64,000 bases of DNA. It comes from Auanema rhodensis (taxonomy: Eukaryota > Nematoda > Chromadorea > Rhabditida > Rhabditidae). The stretch's first letter is position 1. Each line of letters opens with the position of its first letter. The translations under genes were made by a program, and so were the position numbers. Positions 53,614-64,000 of this stretch are shown in pieces. Under the pieces are notes generated by a model, which was given only the letters and a program-made list of their open reading frames with translations, did no database searches and was not told the DNA's origin. The stretch spans positions 6,448,001 to 6,512,000 of the forward strand of contig OZ059896.1 of NCBI GenBank assembly GCA_964057225.1. The letters are read 5' to 3'.

Positions 53614-53743
53614 GAAGTATCCAGCAAAAAAAAAGCTCAGTTGTCGCTACTTGATTAATCTTTACAATTTGCTATCTTTTGTTTTGTTTCAGTCACTTCA
53701 TAGGAATAATACTGCAATTGCAAATACACCTACGTACTCTTGA
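38195..53743 (+). CDS. Unrecognised Ser/Arg-rich protein, seven small exons with large introns
   Basis: Exons 38195-38241, 39467-39563, 42294-42431, 44830-44925, 51379-51780, 51886-51987 and 53693-53743 join in one frame to 310 aa, and five of the six introns lie between codons. The start MSYRSREYHERNNI is the first ATG; the end is NTAIANTPTYS. There is no signal peptide or membrane span. A cysteine cluster near residue 33 (WLCLPCASC) could be lipidated or bind metal. Several sites fit basophilic kinases such as PKA: RRFSMD, RKISFR, RRRFSL, TKRVSV. Exon 5 is a Ser/Thr-rich low-complexity block (SADTTSSTSSTSSPSRSRK). I do not recognise the family and assign no function. More exons could hide in the introns, up to 6.5 kb, and other starts are possible. 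The consistent phase over seven exons is the main evidence that it is real. Confidence 0.6.
43283..43325. repeat. Perfect 43-bp palindrome in an intron
   Basis: ATAACTTCTCAATCTGGATG and its exact reverse complement meet with only a few central bases, giving two 21-bp arms around one base. It is not low-complexity. Confidence 0.85.
45239..45262. repeat. (TA)n microsatellite
   Basis: About 24 bp of TA repeats in an intron of the Ser/Arg-rich gene. Similar tracts lie near 47469-47491, 50107-50132 and 53578-53600. Confidence 0.9.
46290..46860. other. Coding-like pocket inside an intron
   Basis: Within the 6.5-kb intron, both strands have long open frames with ordinary codon make-up. On the plus strand, after a possible TAG acceptor at 46619, a frame runs ADLDEIRKEFSIYHVIYNNL onward to TRLPTIEKPF. 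On the minus strand a frame covers about 46660-46265 and includes KQNFYQKLGGAIGDIDILRL. No family is recognised. A nested gene, an old insertion or chance are all possible. Confidence 0.25.
47337..47370. repeat. Short tandem repeats (ATGCTC)n and (ATTACC)n
   Basis: Three copies of a GCTCAT-type unit are followed directly by three copies of ATTACC. Confidence 0.7.
49670..49800. repeat. Imperfect (CT)n tract
   Basis: CT repeats with TTT and CCC interruptions in intronic DNA. The overlapping Leu/Ser/Phe frames are artefacts of it. Confidence 0.9.
52424..52490. repeat. (CT)n microsatellite
   Basis: Nearly pure CT repeat in the last intron of the Ser/Arg-rich gene. The 70-codon frame covering it is not a gene. 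Confidence 0.95.
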
Positions 53744-56700
53744 ACGGGTCATGCTTATAACTCAATGTATATATTAGTTTTCAAGGTTTTTTTCATTTAA
53801 CAACTTCAACCGATTTAAACTTTCGCTTTTACTTCAAATAATTGCTCTCATCTTCTGAAATTATATGTGCTAACTGTTTGCAACTTGATAAACAATAGGT
53901 TTTTAAAGTTTTTTTTTCAAAGTTTCGATTGTTTTTTATCTTTGCTGAACAATAGTCTTGTCCTCCGATCACGTTATACTTGTTCTCTATCTTCCAATTT
54001 TTATATCCTTTGAAAGTGGTTGAAAACGTTTCAATTCAACGTTTTATCGACTTTGCTAAGAGACACTCCTATTTTCGCATCTTTGGCAATTGGCTAGCGG
54101 CTGACACTCAGTTTGTGTTGGGTGTCGTCTTCGTTGTCGTCGTGATTGCCAATCAGACAGCCTGATTTGGTAGACAGACGAGTCGAATAGAGATGATTTT
54201 AAAACATATTCCGGCCTTGTCCATTGTAAAGTATCAATATATGTTTTTAAAAAAATCTGATCTTTTTCAAAAATCTCTAATAGTTGACACAAAACTGAAG
54301 GAATTATCCGATTACTCAGAGAAGCCTGACAGCAAAAAAAACTTTGCCTATAGAATGTCTGAAGACAATATATAAATGAAACATATAGATATACGATTAA
54401 GAATATATTTATATATGAAATTAACTAAATGAGTTTGTTCTCTTAGCAAATATAACTGTGACAAACCAATTAGAAATTAGTCAGTGAAGTCAATTTTGGG
54501 AAAAAAAAGTTCAATCACTCAGAAACAAGTTACGTTGTGCTGTAAGAAGGGTTTATTGGTTTCTTCACTATGATTTTTGGTTCAAAATATAGTATTTTTT
54601 TATGAAAAAAGACAGATCTTTTAATACTCTGAAAACATCATTTTTATTAATATTTTTTGTTCAATGATTAAAACACAAACTAATTAAAGCCATACTCTTT
54701 GTTTGATTGTCAATTTATAGAAATAGAATGATGTTGTAAGAAAATTGAGCTAGAGGAAGGAAAGATCGAATGAAGGAATACTTACAATATCTGATTCATT
54801 GGTGTGATCTTGATTTCATCTCAGATAGCTTTAACAGCTTCAGGCACGAGAATAATGGATGCTATGAATAAAAAGGGCTGATAAACAATTTATTATGTGC
54901 TGTATTGGAATTTTCTCATCATTTATAAACTCTCTATCTCTCTTTGGCTTTCTCCACTCAACTTCTCGCCAATCTCCTACTTGTGCCTTTTCTCATTTAA
55001 ACGTCTTCATCCTCTAAAATCTAACATCCATAGGAGCATCTATCTTAAGTATTGGATTCCTTTTTCTTCTTGATGTTGTCAGCTTTCTGGACAACCTATC
55101 GCTCTCTCATAAGTTTTTTTCTCAGATGCTACCACCAATTATTTGATTCGTGCTCTCTTTCAACTCCTATACATTTCAATCTTACACGCTCCTACAGCTG
55201 GTGTTCTGATTGTACGACTCTATCAGCTATAAGTCTCTGTCTCTCTTATTCTATCCATTACACAGTTGTGGTCCAACCCTAGTCAATCAACGACTAGCGA
55301 AAGAACCCGTAGTTGCTGAGCTTATCCCTCCCAATATCTAAAACACGCCGGCCTCACTAGACGAACGAAGTAACCATCATCTTATTCTTTTTGACTTTTC
55401 TCCGTTCAACAATACTTTGAATGCTGAATCTTCCCATCTATGTGTCAACACTACTTTTCACATTTCCATTGAAGTACATGTTAGTTCGGCACCCCAATCT
55501 TACTAAGCTGTTTGAGTATATGGCTTTGACTTTTGTTTATGGTGCGCTTGCTTATGTTCATCTTTCTTATAGCATTGCACTGCAGCTTTCATCTCAAATT
55601 TTAGTTTTTTTTTTGCCGTCATCGTTTTGTCAGCTGCTTTTTTCAATTTTTTCTTAATTTACGAAAGCGTTTATCTCTGCGTTTTCCTTATTTCAATTAT
55701 TTGATGTTCTCTGTGGTTGAGTTGTAGCTAAAAACAAGAGCTTTTCTTTTTCTGCTTAATCTGATTCATCTGTCTTAAACATTTTCTTTTGTTGAAATAT
55801 ATATTTTTTAACAACATTTAAGAGATCTTCTTTCATTATAACTAAAAAAATAATATTTTTTTCAAATTGCTTGATGTTTATATCTTCATTTCTAAGTATA
55901 ATCAAGAGGACAAATTCTTATTGATTAATGTATGATATCCTTTTTGCAATGATGATATTGGTGAATGATCATCTTGGCTAATGAACCACTGATGTGCTCT
56001 TTAACTTTTCCTAGGCCCAGCTGGAGCAATGTCATCGGAAGTTTCTAGTTGTAACTGGGGGCAGCTTTCTTCTCAAGTGGCCACGCATCTGCTGCTTTTA
56101 CTATCTAACAGCTTTTCTTTGTGCTCTTCTTCGGCATATTCTTAACATTCCAAAAAAGTTCTATTTTTCTTTTCAATGTTTACAGTTGCATTCTTTTTCT
56201 TTATTTCTCTATTCTTCTAAGCTGCATCTTCTGCAGTCATAGTCATCATTACATACTGATGTGCTTGCTTCGACATCTATCTAACAAACTTTACTAGTGG
56301 AGCAACCATAACGAAGAAAGTGTTCATGTAGTTCTAGAGATATTAATACATATTCTTCATTTTTCAAATCATCATTGAGCAAAAATAATGAATAGTTGTT
56401 GATCATTGGTATTAGCATTCGTATACTAAATTTTATGGTATAGTTGCTAATTTCTTTGTCGTATATTTCGTTCGATACTCTAAAATGTTTTCTCTTCATT
56501 TCTCTTATTCCATTGTCCTATTCCTGTTACCCTTTCTGTTTTCTTTTTTCACCAACTATATTTCTTTTTTTTTTAAATTTTGTGTGTTCTTGATCTTGCT
56601 TATATAGTTTTACTTTAGCAACTATGAAACTCTTGAATTTTTTCTCATTTTTCATTCAAATATCATCTTTTTTTTTGTCAAAATTTGATTCTACACATAC

Positions 56701-59602
56701 CTGATTAATCTTGTATGCTCCTCATGTAATTCTGATTCTGTTAATAGTGTAATCGGACTCATTCAACCGTCTGGTAATCCATTGATTCCAGCAGTTTCTT
56801 AAACATGAACCTATATAGAGAAGGACATCAACTGAAGGTCAATAATATTCCAGCAATTGAATGAAGATGCTCATTTTCTGGTGAATTTTTCGGCTATAAT
56901 GTCATTGTTTTTCGATTTTTGTTTAACAGCTTGCACTCCCAACATTTTCAATTCGACGAGTGATCAATGTCTATTACTTTGTTACTAAGATGAGAACGTT
57001 TTTCCATTTTAGCGTGACTAGCTGAATTTAGTTGCCCTATACAAGCCGCTATCAATTTTTCTCTATTCTTATTCCCTCATTCTCATTCTCACTCTAGTAC
57101 TCTCTTCATTTTTCAATTGAAACGAGAAAAAAGGATTTGCTTTTTTTCTTTGTTAAAACTGCTCTTTTCGGATGTTGCTGATGCTGAAGGCGAATATGTC
57201 TTTGTGTCTCTGTGTCTATGCGTGTATTAAGGGAGGGGGGGGGGTAGTAGTAGTAGCGATGGCCACCCGGACTTCTCCAGTTTCCGTTTTGCTTGCCCTT
57301 ATCCATTTTTCTTATAAACGCATAATGTCTCTTATGTCGTCGTCATTCTTGTCTCCCTCCCTCCTTCAATATCAATTCCTTATTCTGTTAAACCGATCCA
57401 ATATACTCTGTCGCCCTTTCAAGTACTTGGTTCTTTCATGATTAGCTTTTGTATGAGATCAAAATTCTAATTTTCAGACTAAGTAGCATCCTTATGCGTT
57501 TTTGCATAAGCATTTGTTTGTTACAAGCTATGCTTCATCAGAAGATCTTTAGCCTACTAATGATAGTTTTATGACCTTTTCATTATGACAATGTTTCAAA
57601 GAGACCGTTGATGACATCAAAGTGTATGTAGACTCGTTTACATTGTTTTCATTATGTTTTTGAGTTAAGAATGTTTTTTTGCTTCTCGTGTAGAACATCA
57701 TATATATGAAAACAATGCTTGATTGTGGAACTAATTTATTTGGTCAGTTCCACATGTTTCATGTTGTTCTAAAAGAATTATTCACAACTAATTAATCTTT
57801 CTTATAATGATAACTCATGATTTACCTAAGTTTTGAATAATTCTTACTCGAGGAAAATAATTACTGTGATCAGCCCATTGTGCTACGGACCCATCATCCA
57901 CCGTTAGAGTCATCAACGACGTTGTCTTCCTTAACAGTCTTCTCTCGGTGAAATGATAATGAAGAAAAGAAGATGGATAGATAGCTTTCTTTTCTCTGTC
58001 TCTTCTAACCGGTCCACCCTCCACACAGCCGCAATCATCATCATCATCAGCAGCGCCATCATCCGCTCTTCCTTTCTTTATCATCTTTTGCCTTTTGCTG
58101 ATAATGACGCTAACCCTTTTCTCTTCAACTCGAATATACACACATATATATATATATATTATATATAAATATATGTATGTATGTGTATGTATATAATATT
58201 ATTCGCTTAATCTTTGTCTTTCTTTAGTACATGATGATTCCTCAGCCCTCAGTCATGTTACCGTTTGGTTTTGTACGTAGACAGGAAGCGAATTGCTGAC
58301 ACAGCTTGTGGCAATGGCGATAATCTAGCTTTTGACAGCTATTGTAGCTAGTGTCCACTGCTCTGCTTTATTTCTACTCTATATAACAATCTCTGCAGAC
58401 AATGTTGTACCTTCATCATTCAGTGCCATCTCCGTTCTATTTTCAGTTATTTCACCAGCATTGTCTTACACAAATTCCTAGTCGCAAACAGATAACCGGT
58501 TATCATAGTTTCACATGATGATAATTGTCCTCGTAGCCATTTAGGTATATTTGCATGATCACGATAATGAGGTTTTCAAATTTGAAAAACTTATTCTACA
58601 ATCAGATCACACATCCTTACTAATGACAAGTGGTGCGATGTCCAGTTGAGCGCAGAATAACGTGTCCCTTTTCGTGTCATTACGAATGCCATATCATTTT
58701 ATTCTTTTTTTCCCGTAAATTCTCTGCAAACTAATCGAATTGAATTTATTTTTTCAAAGCTTTGTTGCATATTGTTTATAGTTTACTATTTGTTTCTAGA
58801 CTTTTGATAATTTTCATGTTTATTATTTTTTCAAAGAATATTTTCAATTTGAAAGATGAAATCGTTTCTCTCTCTCTGTTTCTCTCTCTCCCTCTCTCCC
58901 TTTCCCTTTGCCTCTGTCTTATTTTTTCCCGTTCTCTCTTTGTCTTTTTGTCATTTTCTCGTTAGTTTTTTTTGTTTTCTTTCTTATTAGATGTATATAT
59001 TGCAAGGTATTTGGTCACAATTTCTAGCACTTTACTTTCTGTTTAAAGTTAGTAGAAATGCCTGGACTGATTACGCCCCCTTTCTTGGTTTATACCAATC
59101 AATTTTGCCAATCACTGTTCTTTATTTTATCATTTTGTCTATTCTCCTAAATATCTACCGATTCATAGATTTAAATCAATATATCAAGAGTTTTGCAACC
59201 AAGATGATATGTTTCTATAAGATACTCAGAGTTACTTATTTTGAATTTGTACTTAATATGCCATCGATTAATTGATTGATGAAGCTGAATTTAAGATTTT
59301 TATCTTTCAGCAACAATTTCCTTGAAAATGTTTTTATGATCCTATTAGTTTGTTTCGAAATACATTAACTACCAATACTTTCTTTACACATGTGTTTCTT
59401 GATGATCATGTAACTCATACTTATACATTCAGCTAACGCTCTTCTGAATCTTCATACCGTTGCTGAATTCCAAGATTATACTTTGTTGATTCAAGCTCGG
59501 CCACCGAATTTTTACAGTACTCTGGCTCTCTTGGGAAAAGGAAGCGTAGGGGGCACTTCGCGTCTGTTCGACGCCTTGTCCCTATGTCTGAACTCGGCAA
59601 CT
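53744..59602. other. 5.9-kb intergenic region before SHOC2
   Basis: Pyrimidine-rich plus strand with a CT tract at 58867-58910, TA runs near 58143, and a G10 run near 57231-57242. A frame at 58991-59275 encodes a hydrophobic 94-residue stretch with no recognised family. A possible acceptor (TTCAG at 59433) before SHOC2 may end a 5' UTR intron. No supported gene. Confidence 0.5.
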
Positions 59603-62219
59603 ATGGATCACAATAGTAGTAATGCCAAAGAATTCGAGTTCCGTCCTACAAAAGAGGGCCAAAGAAGTAAAAGTCCAGGTGTCATTGGAAGACTTAGTAG
59701 CTTTGCTAGAAGCAAGACACGTAACAGTTTAAGTGAAAAAAGTGCAAATTCGACTGGTTTTAATGAAAAGCCGAAAAGGGTATGTTCTTAACTACATATT
59801 ATCAAGCTCATATGTTCAAGAAGACTAAATACAGAAGAATAAAATGACTAGCATGATCCATTTAAGAGTATTTAAAGTTTTCTTTTTTCAGGATCTTAAT
59901 AGAGAATTCCAAAAATGTCGTGAAAATAATGATAGTCGACTAGACTTGAACTCTAGTGACGTAAGTTATATATTTGCTTACTGTTCCAAATTTATTTTTG
60001 TTATTTTCTTAGATTATTTGTATCCCTCCGTCTATTCGTGATCTTACACAGCTGACGGAATTATTTATTTATAAAAATAAGTTGACAACTCTCCCTTCAG
60101 AATTGGGATGTCTAGTATCTTTGAAGAAATTAGGTATGCATTTTTTTTCATTTGTTTATGAAAGATGATCAAATCTTTTAGGGCTTAGCGAAAATTCCCT
60201 TACATCTTTACCGGATAGTTTGTCGGCTCTCACTCAATTGGAAACTTTGGATTTAAGGCATAATAAATTTACGGAGGTTTAACCCTATTTATATAAAAAT
60301 TTTTGTGTTCACTAGAACATTTTCAGATTCCTCCTGTTATATATCGCATTTCTTCTTTGGAAACATTATGGCTACGTTATAATCGTATTGTAGTAATTGG
60401 AAAAGATATTAGCAATCTGAAGAGGTTTTCTTTGTACTTTTCTTCTTTTTAAATCTAAATGTTTAGATTGAAAATGCTCGATTTACGGGAGAACAAAATA
60501 CGGGAATTACCAGCTTCAATAGGCCAAATGAAATCATTAGTTATTTGTCTATTAAGCTATAATCATCTCACTGTCATTCCACCAGGTTCGCTAAAATTAT
60601 TGTTTACAATAGCAATATCATATTATGTTTTTCAGAAGTTGGTGATTGTCAAGCATTAACGCAACTTGATCTGCAACACAATGATCTCGTTGATTTGCCA
60701 ACTTCAATCGGACAGCTTGCTAATCTTGAAAGATTAGGCATTAGGTATTTCATTTTAACTTAACATGTGCTTGAACTCTGAATTTAGATATAACAAGCTT
60801 AAAACACTTCCCAATAATTTGAAAAACTGCACACATTTGACAGAGTTTATCGTTGAAAGTAATCATTTGCAGAATCTCCCGGTTTGTCTTTTTTTCCATT
60901 CGATTATTTATTTGCTCCTGTTTAGGACAATATGCTTACCTTCCTTCCAAAATTAACAACAATCAACTTATCTCGAAATGAACTATCAGCATTTCCTACA
61001 GGTGGACCTCTTCAATTCTCGAGTGCGGTGGTGAGTTACAAACTACTTTGTAGCTTTTCAAGTTTTTTTGTTACAGTCAATAAATATGGAGCATAATATG
61101 ATCAATAAGATACCAATCGGTATATTCTCCAAAGCTGCTGGCTTAACCAAGCTAAATCTTAAGGAAAATGAATTATCATCCCTTCCATTAGGTAGAATTT
61201 CTTTTTGTTTTTATTTGTAAAAATTATATTTTCAGACATGGGCACTTGGACTTCAATAACAGAGTTGAATCTGTCAACTAATCAGCTCAAGGTCTTGCCG
61301 GATGACATTGACAAATTGGTAGGATAATTCATATGATAACATGAAAATCAACGTTTTTTGAAATATTGATAAAAATAAAAATAATATTTTTGTGAGAATA
61401 TTATGTATTTTATATTTCATGTTACAGGTCAATTTGGAAATTTTAGTTTTGTCAAACAATCAGTTGAAAAAACTTCCATCACAAATTGGAAACTTAAAGA
61501 AGTTACGCGAATTAGATTTGGAAGAAAATGAATTAGAAGCTATTCCAAATGAAATAGGTAAAACACTGTTAAGATTTATTTTTCTACCCTACATTTACAG
61601 GATTTCTTCTTCAACTAAGCAAGTTGTGGCTACAATCTAATCGCATGGTTAGCCTACCACGAACTATTGGAAACCTCGCTAGCTTGGTTGATTTCCGAGT
61701 AGGAGAAAATAGTTTAACAACGGTTCCTGAAGAAATAGGTATTTCACATCTTTTTATATTATTTTATTAATTATATTAAATATAATTTATAGGTCATTTG
61801 GATAATATGAAAACTCTTTATCTTAATGATAATTTGTCGTTACATTCGTTGCCTTACGAACTATCATTGTGCCAATCTCTCGAAATTATGTCAATTGAAA
61901 ACTGCCCCTTAAGCTCTATTCCGCAAGAGATAGTAACTGGAGGTCCTAGTTTGGTCATACAGGCAAGTTCATTTGAATATTTAGTGCATGATTGTGTGGA
62001 AAGCATTTACAAGTACACCGCGCGGTTATAATATAAACTTTCTTTCTGAAACTTTTTTCCAAATTTGACTTCTGAGAAGTAAAATTTATAAATATCTCGT
62101 GCCGTTCATCTTGTATTTATGCATCGTGTTTCAGTATCTTAATATGCAACGTTCATGTCGTCTTATTTCAGTACCTTAAAATGCAAGGGCCATATCGGGG
62201 TGTTATAATCACACCGTAA
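59603..62219 (+). CDS. SHOC2: SHOC2 (Sur-8/Soc-2) leucine-rich-repeat scaffold
   Basis: Fifteen exons, first 59603-59779 and last 62172-62219, encode 556 aa (human 582). A polar Ser/Lys-rich N-terminus is followed by about 20 leucine-rich repeats of the short SHOC2 type, for example [55 protein letters not shown] and [19 protein letters not shown]. The C-terminus [20 protein letters not shown] is the family end. SHOC2 joins MRAS or RAS-GTP and PP1 to dephosphorylate RAF and activate MAPK signalling. No clear RVxF-type PP1 motif is visible in the N-terminus. Introns are mostly about 40-55 nt. The last intron is GC-AG (donor GC at 61963) and has a second possible acceptor (see 62135). The start [11 protein letters not shown] was chosen as the last in-frame ATG before the homology; an upstream in-frame ATG at 59483 would add 40 residues. 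Confidence 0.96.
62135..62178 (+). other. Alternative terminal exon start of SHOC2
   Basis: A TTTCAG acceptor at 62129-62134 precedes TATCTTAATATGCAACG, a near copy of the authentic last-exon start at 62172 (TACCTTAAAATGCAAGG). Used in phase it would give [14 protein letters not shown] and a stop in place of [15 protein letters not shown]. It looks like a local duplication of acceptor plus exon start. Confidence 0.5.
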
Positions 62220-63151
62220 GCCTTACATGACGTGTCTCTGGCTGGAATACGGGAAGAACCAGAAATGACAATATAAAATGTTATATCTTGGTTCTACCTA
62301 ACATTGCTCCTCGTAAAATTGTGATAATTATCCATTTAGTTTTCCCTCCAATGTTTCTTGTTTTATATCTTTTTCTGTCTTCAATTCATTCTTTCGATAT
62401 TTTATTATTGCTGCATGCTCATACTCTTCTAATAAGTAAAAATGATACTTTTGTATTTATCAAACAAATAATTTCATATATGATAGTACTCTTTGTCAAG
62501 GTGATCTGCAGAAAATATATTAATCCTAAGATACCTCTTTTCTATATACGATGTGTTCTTATAATCAATCAACAATATCGTTAACCAAGAGTTTCCAGAT
62601 ATTTATATAAATAAATAAATAAACAAACAAACATATTTGTTTGTTTGTGTGTGTATATATCTTTTACATCCATTCAGTGTATAAGATAGTCTTGTTTCTT
62701 CTTCTATTCTCTTACTACGTTTTCTTCTCTTCATTTGCCTCCCACACAGCTCTCACAAATTCTTCCTTCGGTCTGTTTTTTTTGAGATTATTTAATTACT
62801 TGTTTAATGTATGTATAGTTTAACATTAACTACTCAGTGATATGTGATTTATGGTAGCCAAATTAACCAGATTTGGCTTAAAATTGTAATTTGTTGATGT
62901 AAGCCAACATTTTTTTTGGTGAAGCATTTACAACTGTTTCGTTTTTGATTCGCGGTTTGATTCATCGTTCTTATTAGTAAAATATTACTAATAAATTTTA
63001 ATTAAATAAAAAAATGTTTGAAGAATTTTAAAGTTTTGAATGTGAATTAGATAATGAAGTAACAATTAAGATTGCATTTTATTTTATCTCAGAGACTGAC
63101 TGTACAACAATAATAATAAAATATAATAAATATATTTAAATTAAATTAGTT
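62220..63151. other. Convergent intergenic gap SHOC2 / hydroxylase
   Basis: A 930-bp gap between two 3' ends. It contains a TAAA/AAAC short-repeat run near 62611-62635 and no supported gene. Confidence 0.5.
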
Positions 63152-64000
63152 TTAATCATTTTTTGGAAATACTTTCTTTGGATCTCCCAATATTATTATT
63201 TTATTTCTTTGACTATGAATTGATTCTTTGAATGTTAAATTAGTTTGATGATAGTCATCCAACCATCCTAATACTCCGAAGCATTCATTAAATCTGAATA
63301 AATAATTATTAACTATATATGAATATAATAAACATTTTTCCAAACTTACACTTTATGATGATAATCATGAGGTTCAGGTGATGGCTGTAATGGAAAATGA
63401 TAACCAGAATGTGATGATGTTGTTGATAGTAAAGCTATAGCACTCCAAATCCATAAAGTAGTAATATGTGATCCACATAATAATGGTCCTATAATTAATT
63501 ATAATTTTAAAGAAAATAATAATTTATTATTACCTAATACAACAGGAGTAACATTTGAAACAGCATGTTCAATTGGATGACAATATACACTTGTAATAGC
63601 TAAATTATAAATTTTATATGAATATAGTTATAGATTAAGATATTAAATATTTAAAACTTACATACAGGTGCTGTCCATTCATGATGTTTTTTATGAATAT
63701 ATTTATATATATTTGGATGATGGAATAATCTATTAAAGATTTCTTCTTCTTCTTTTTCAAAAAAAAAACTTTATATACCTATGTGTATAGTAAAAACCAA
63801 GTTCTTCAATAATTAGACTAATTATTAAATCTCTGAATACTATTAACCATGAAGGTAGCTCTTCTAATGAGTAAATCATGCCTAATAAGTTTAAAATTAC
63901 AAGTTTCAATGATAGTTGTTACCTCTTGATTGGCTTATATAAAACCAAAACATCATTGTAGTTGGTCCAACTATACATATATTTATCAAACTTACTTTAA
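63152..64000 (-). CDS. FAXDC2-type fatty-acid/sterol hydroxylase superfamily protein, 5' partial
   Basis: Exons on the minus strand: edge fragment 64000-63996, then 63970-63923, 63881-63779, 63729-63662, 63599-63534, 63488-63350 and 63293-63152. The visible part carries the di-iron histidine boxes of the superfamily: HRLFHHP, HKKHHEWTAP and HDYHH. It also has the family stretches YCHPIEHAVSNVTPVVLGPL and SGYHFPLQPSPEPHDYHH. These closely match FAXDC2, an ER membrane oxidoreductase of the sterol C4/C5 hydroxylase group. At least two hydrophobic helices are visible (MMFWFYIS, LIISLIIEELGFYYTH). The N-terminal membrane region lies beyond the right edge. C-terminal residues are KKVFPKND and a stop. 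The substrate cannot be told from this part. Confidence 0.9.

Noticed and set aside
57840-57895. tRNA-like stretch on the minus strand (GTCCGTAGCACAATGG)
   Set aside because: It resembles a D-arm only; there is no anticodon stem, T-arm or closing acceptor stem.
1-64000. CRISPR arrays, rRNA genes, bacterial operons
   Set aside because: No direct-repeat/spacer array or rRNA core sequence was seen, and all genes are intron-containing animal genes.

Overview
This window comes from an AT-rich animal nuclear genome. The genes carry many GT-AG introns, a large share of them only about 38-50 nt long, and the products are clearly metazoan: laminin beta, a tachykinin-type GPCR, a G-alpha subunit, SHOC2 and CAML. 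The compact introns, tight gene spacing and gene types fit a nematode or another small-genome invertebrate, but nothing here settles the phylum. A selenoprotein K gene argues against a close relative of Caenorhabditis elegans, which lacks it. All gene models were spliced by hand. Except for the partial genes and the 20-22 kb tract, each one keeps its reading frame through every junction and ends on a stop.

Layout. (1) 1-6666, minus: a tachykinin-like receptor, running off the left edge, with some multi-kb introns. (2) 6667-12398: AT-rich intergenic DNA with CT/GA and TA microsatellites and one long hairpin. (3) 12399-17617, compact: BET1 SNARE (minus), then on the plus strand selenoprotein K (in-frame UGA) and, 246 nt later, a very divergent G-alpha whose catalytic arginine and glutamine are replaced. 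(4) 18239-18768: a 514-bp foldback transposon (MITE-like) with an 8-bp target duplication. (5) About 20.0-22.3 kb, minus: fragmentary coding sequence with broken frames, a probable pseudogene or unresolved gene. (6) 22693-29132: a complete 22-exon laminin beta chain. (7) 29738-33273, the densest part: mitochondrial release factor mtRF1a, CAML (minus), the mitoribosomal protein CHCHD1/mS37 and ribosomal protein eL39. (8) 38195-53743: an unrecognised Ser/Arg-rich protein in seven small exons with introns up to 6.5 kb. (9) 59603-62219: SHOC2 (15 exons). (10) 63152 to the right edge, minus: a FAXDC2-type fatty-acid hydroxylase, 5' partial.

How the genes relate. There is no single pathway. Housekeeping genes (BET1, SelK, mtRF1a, CAML, CHCHD1, eL39) are small and crowded, in tail-to-tail, divergent or tandem pairs. 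Signalling genes (GPCR, the unknown Ser/Arg-rich gene) sit in long, repeat-rich, pyrimidine-skewed DNA. SelK and CAML both act at the endoplasmic reticulum membrane and BET1 in ER-Golgi transport. mtRF1a and CHCHD1 both serve mitochondrial translation.

The best leads are the SelK UGA context (perfect stem-loop 11 nt after the UGA in the spliced mRNA), the predicted GTPase-dead G-alpha next to it, the foldback transposon, a duplicated terminal acceptor in SHOC2 that would give a second C-terminus, and two GC-AG introns. I found no CRISPR, rRNA or convincing tRNA.
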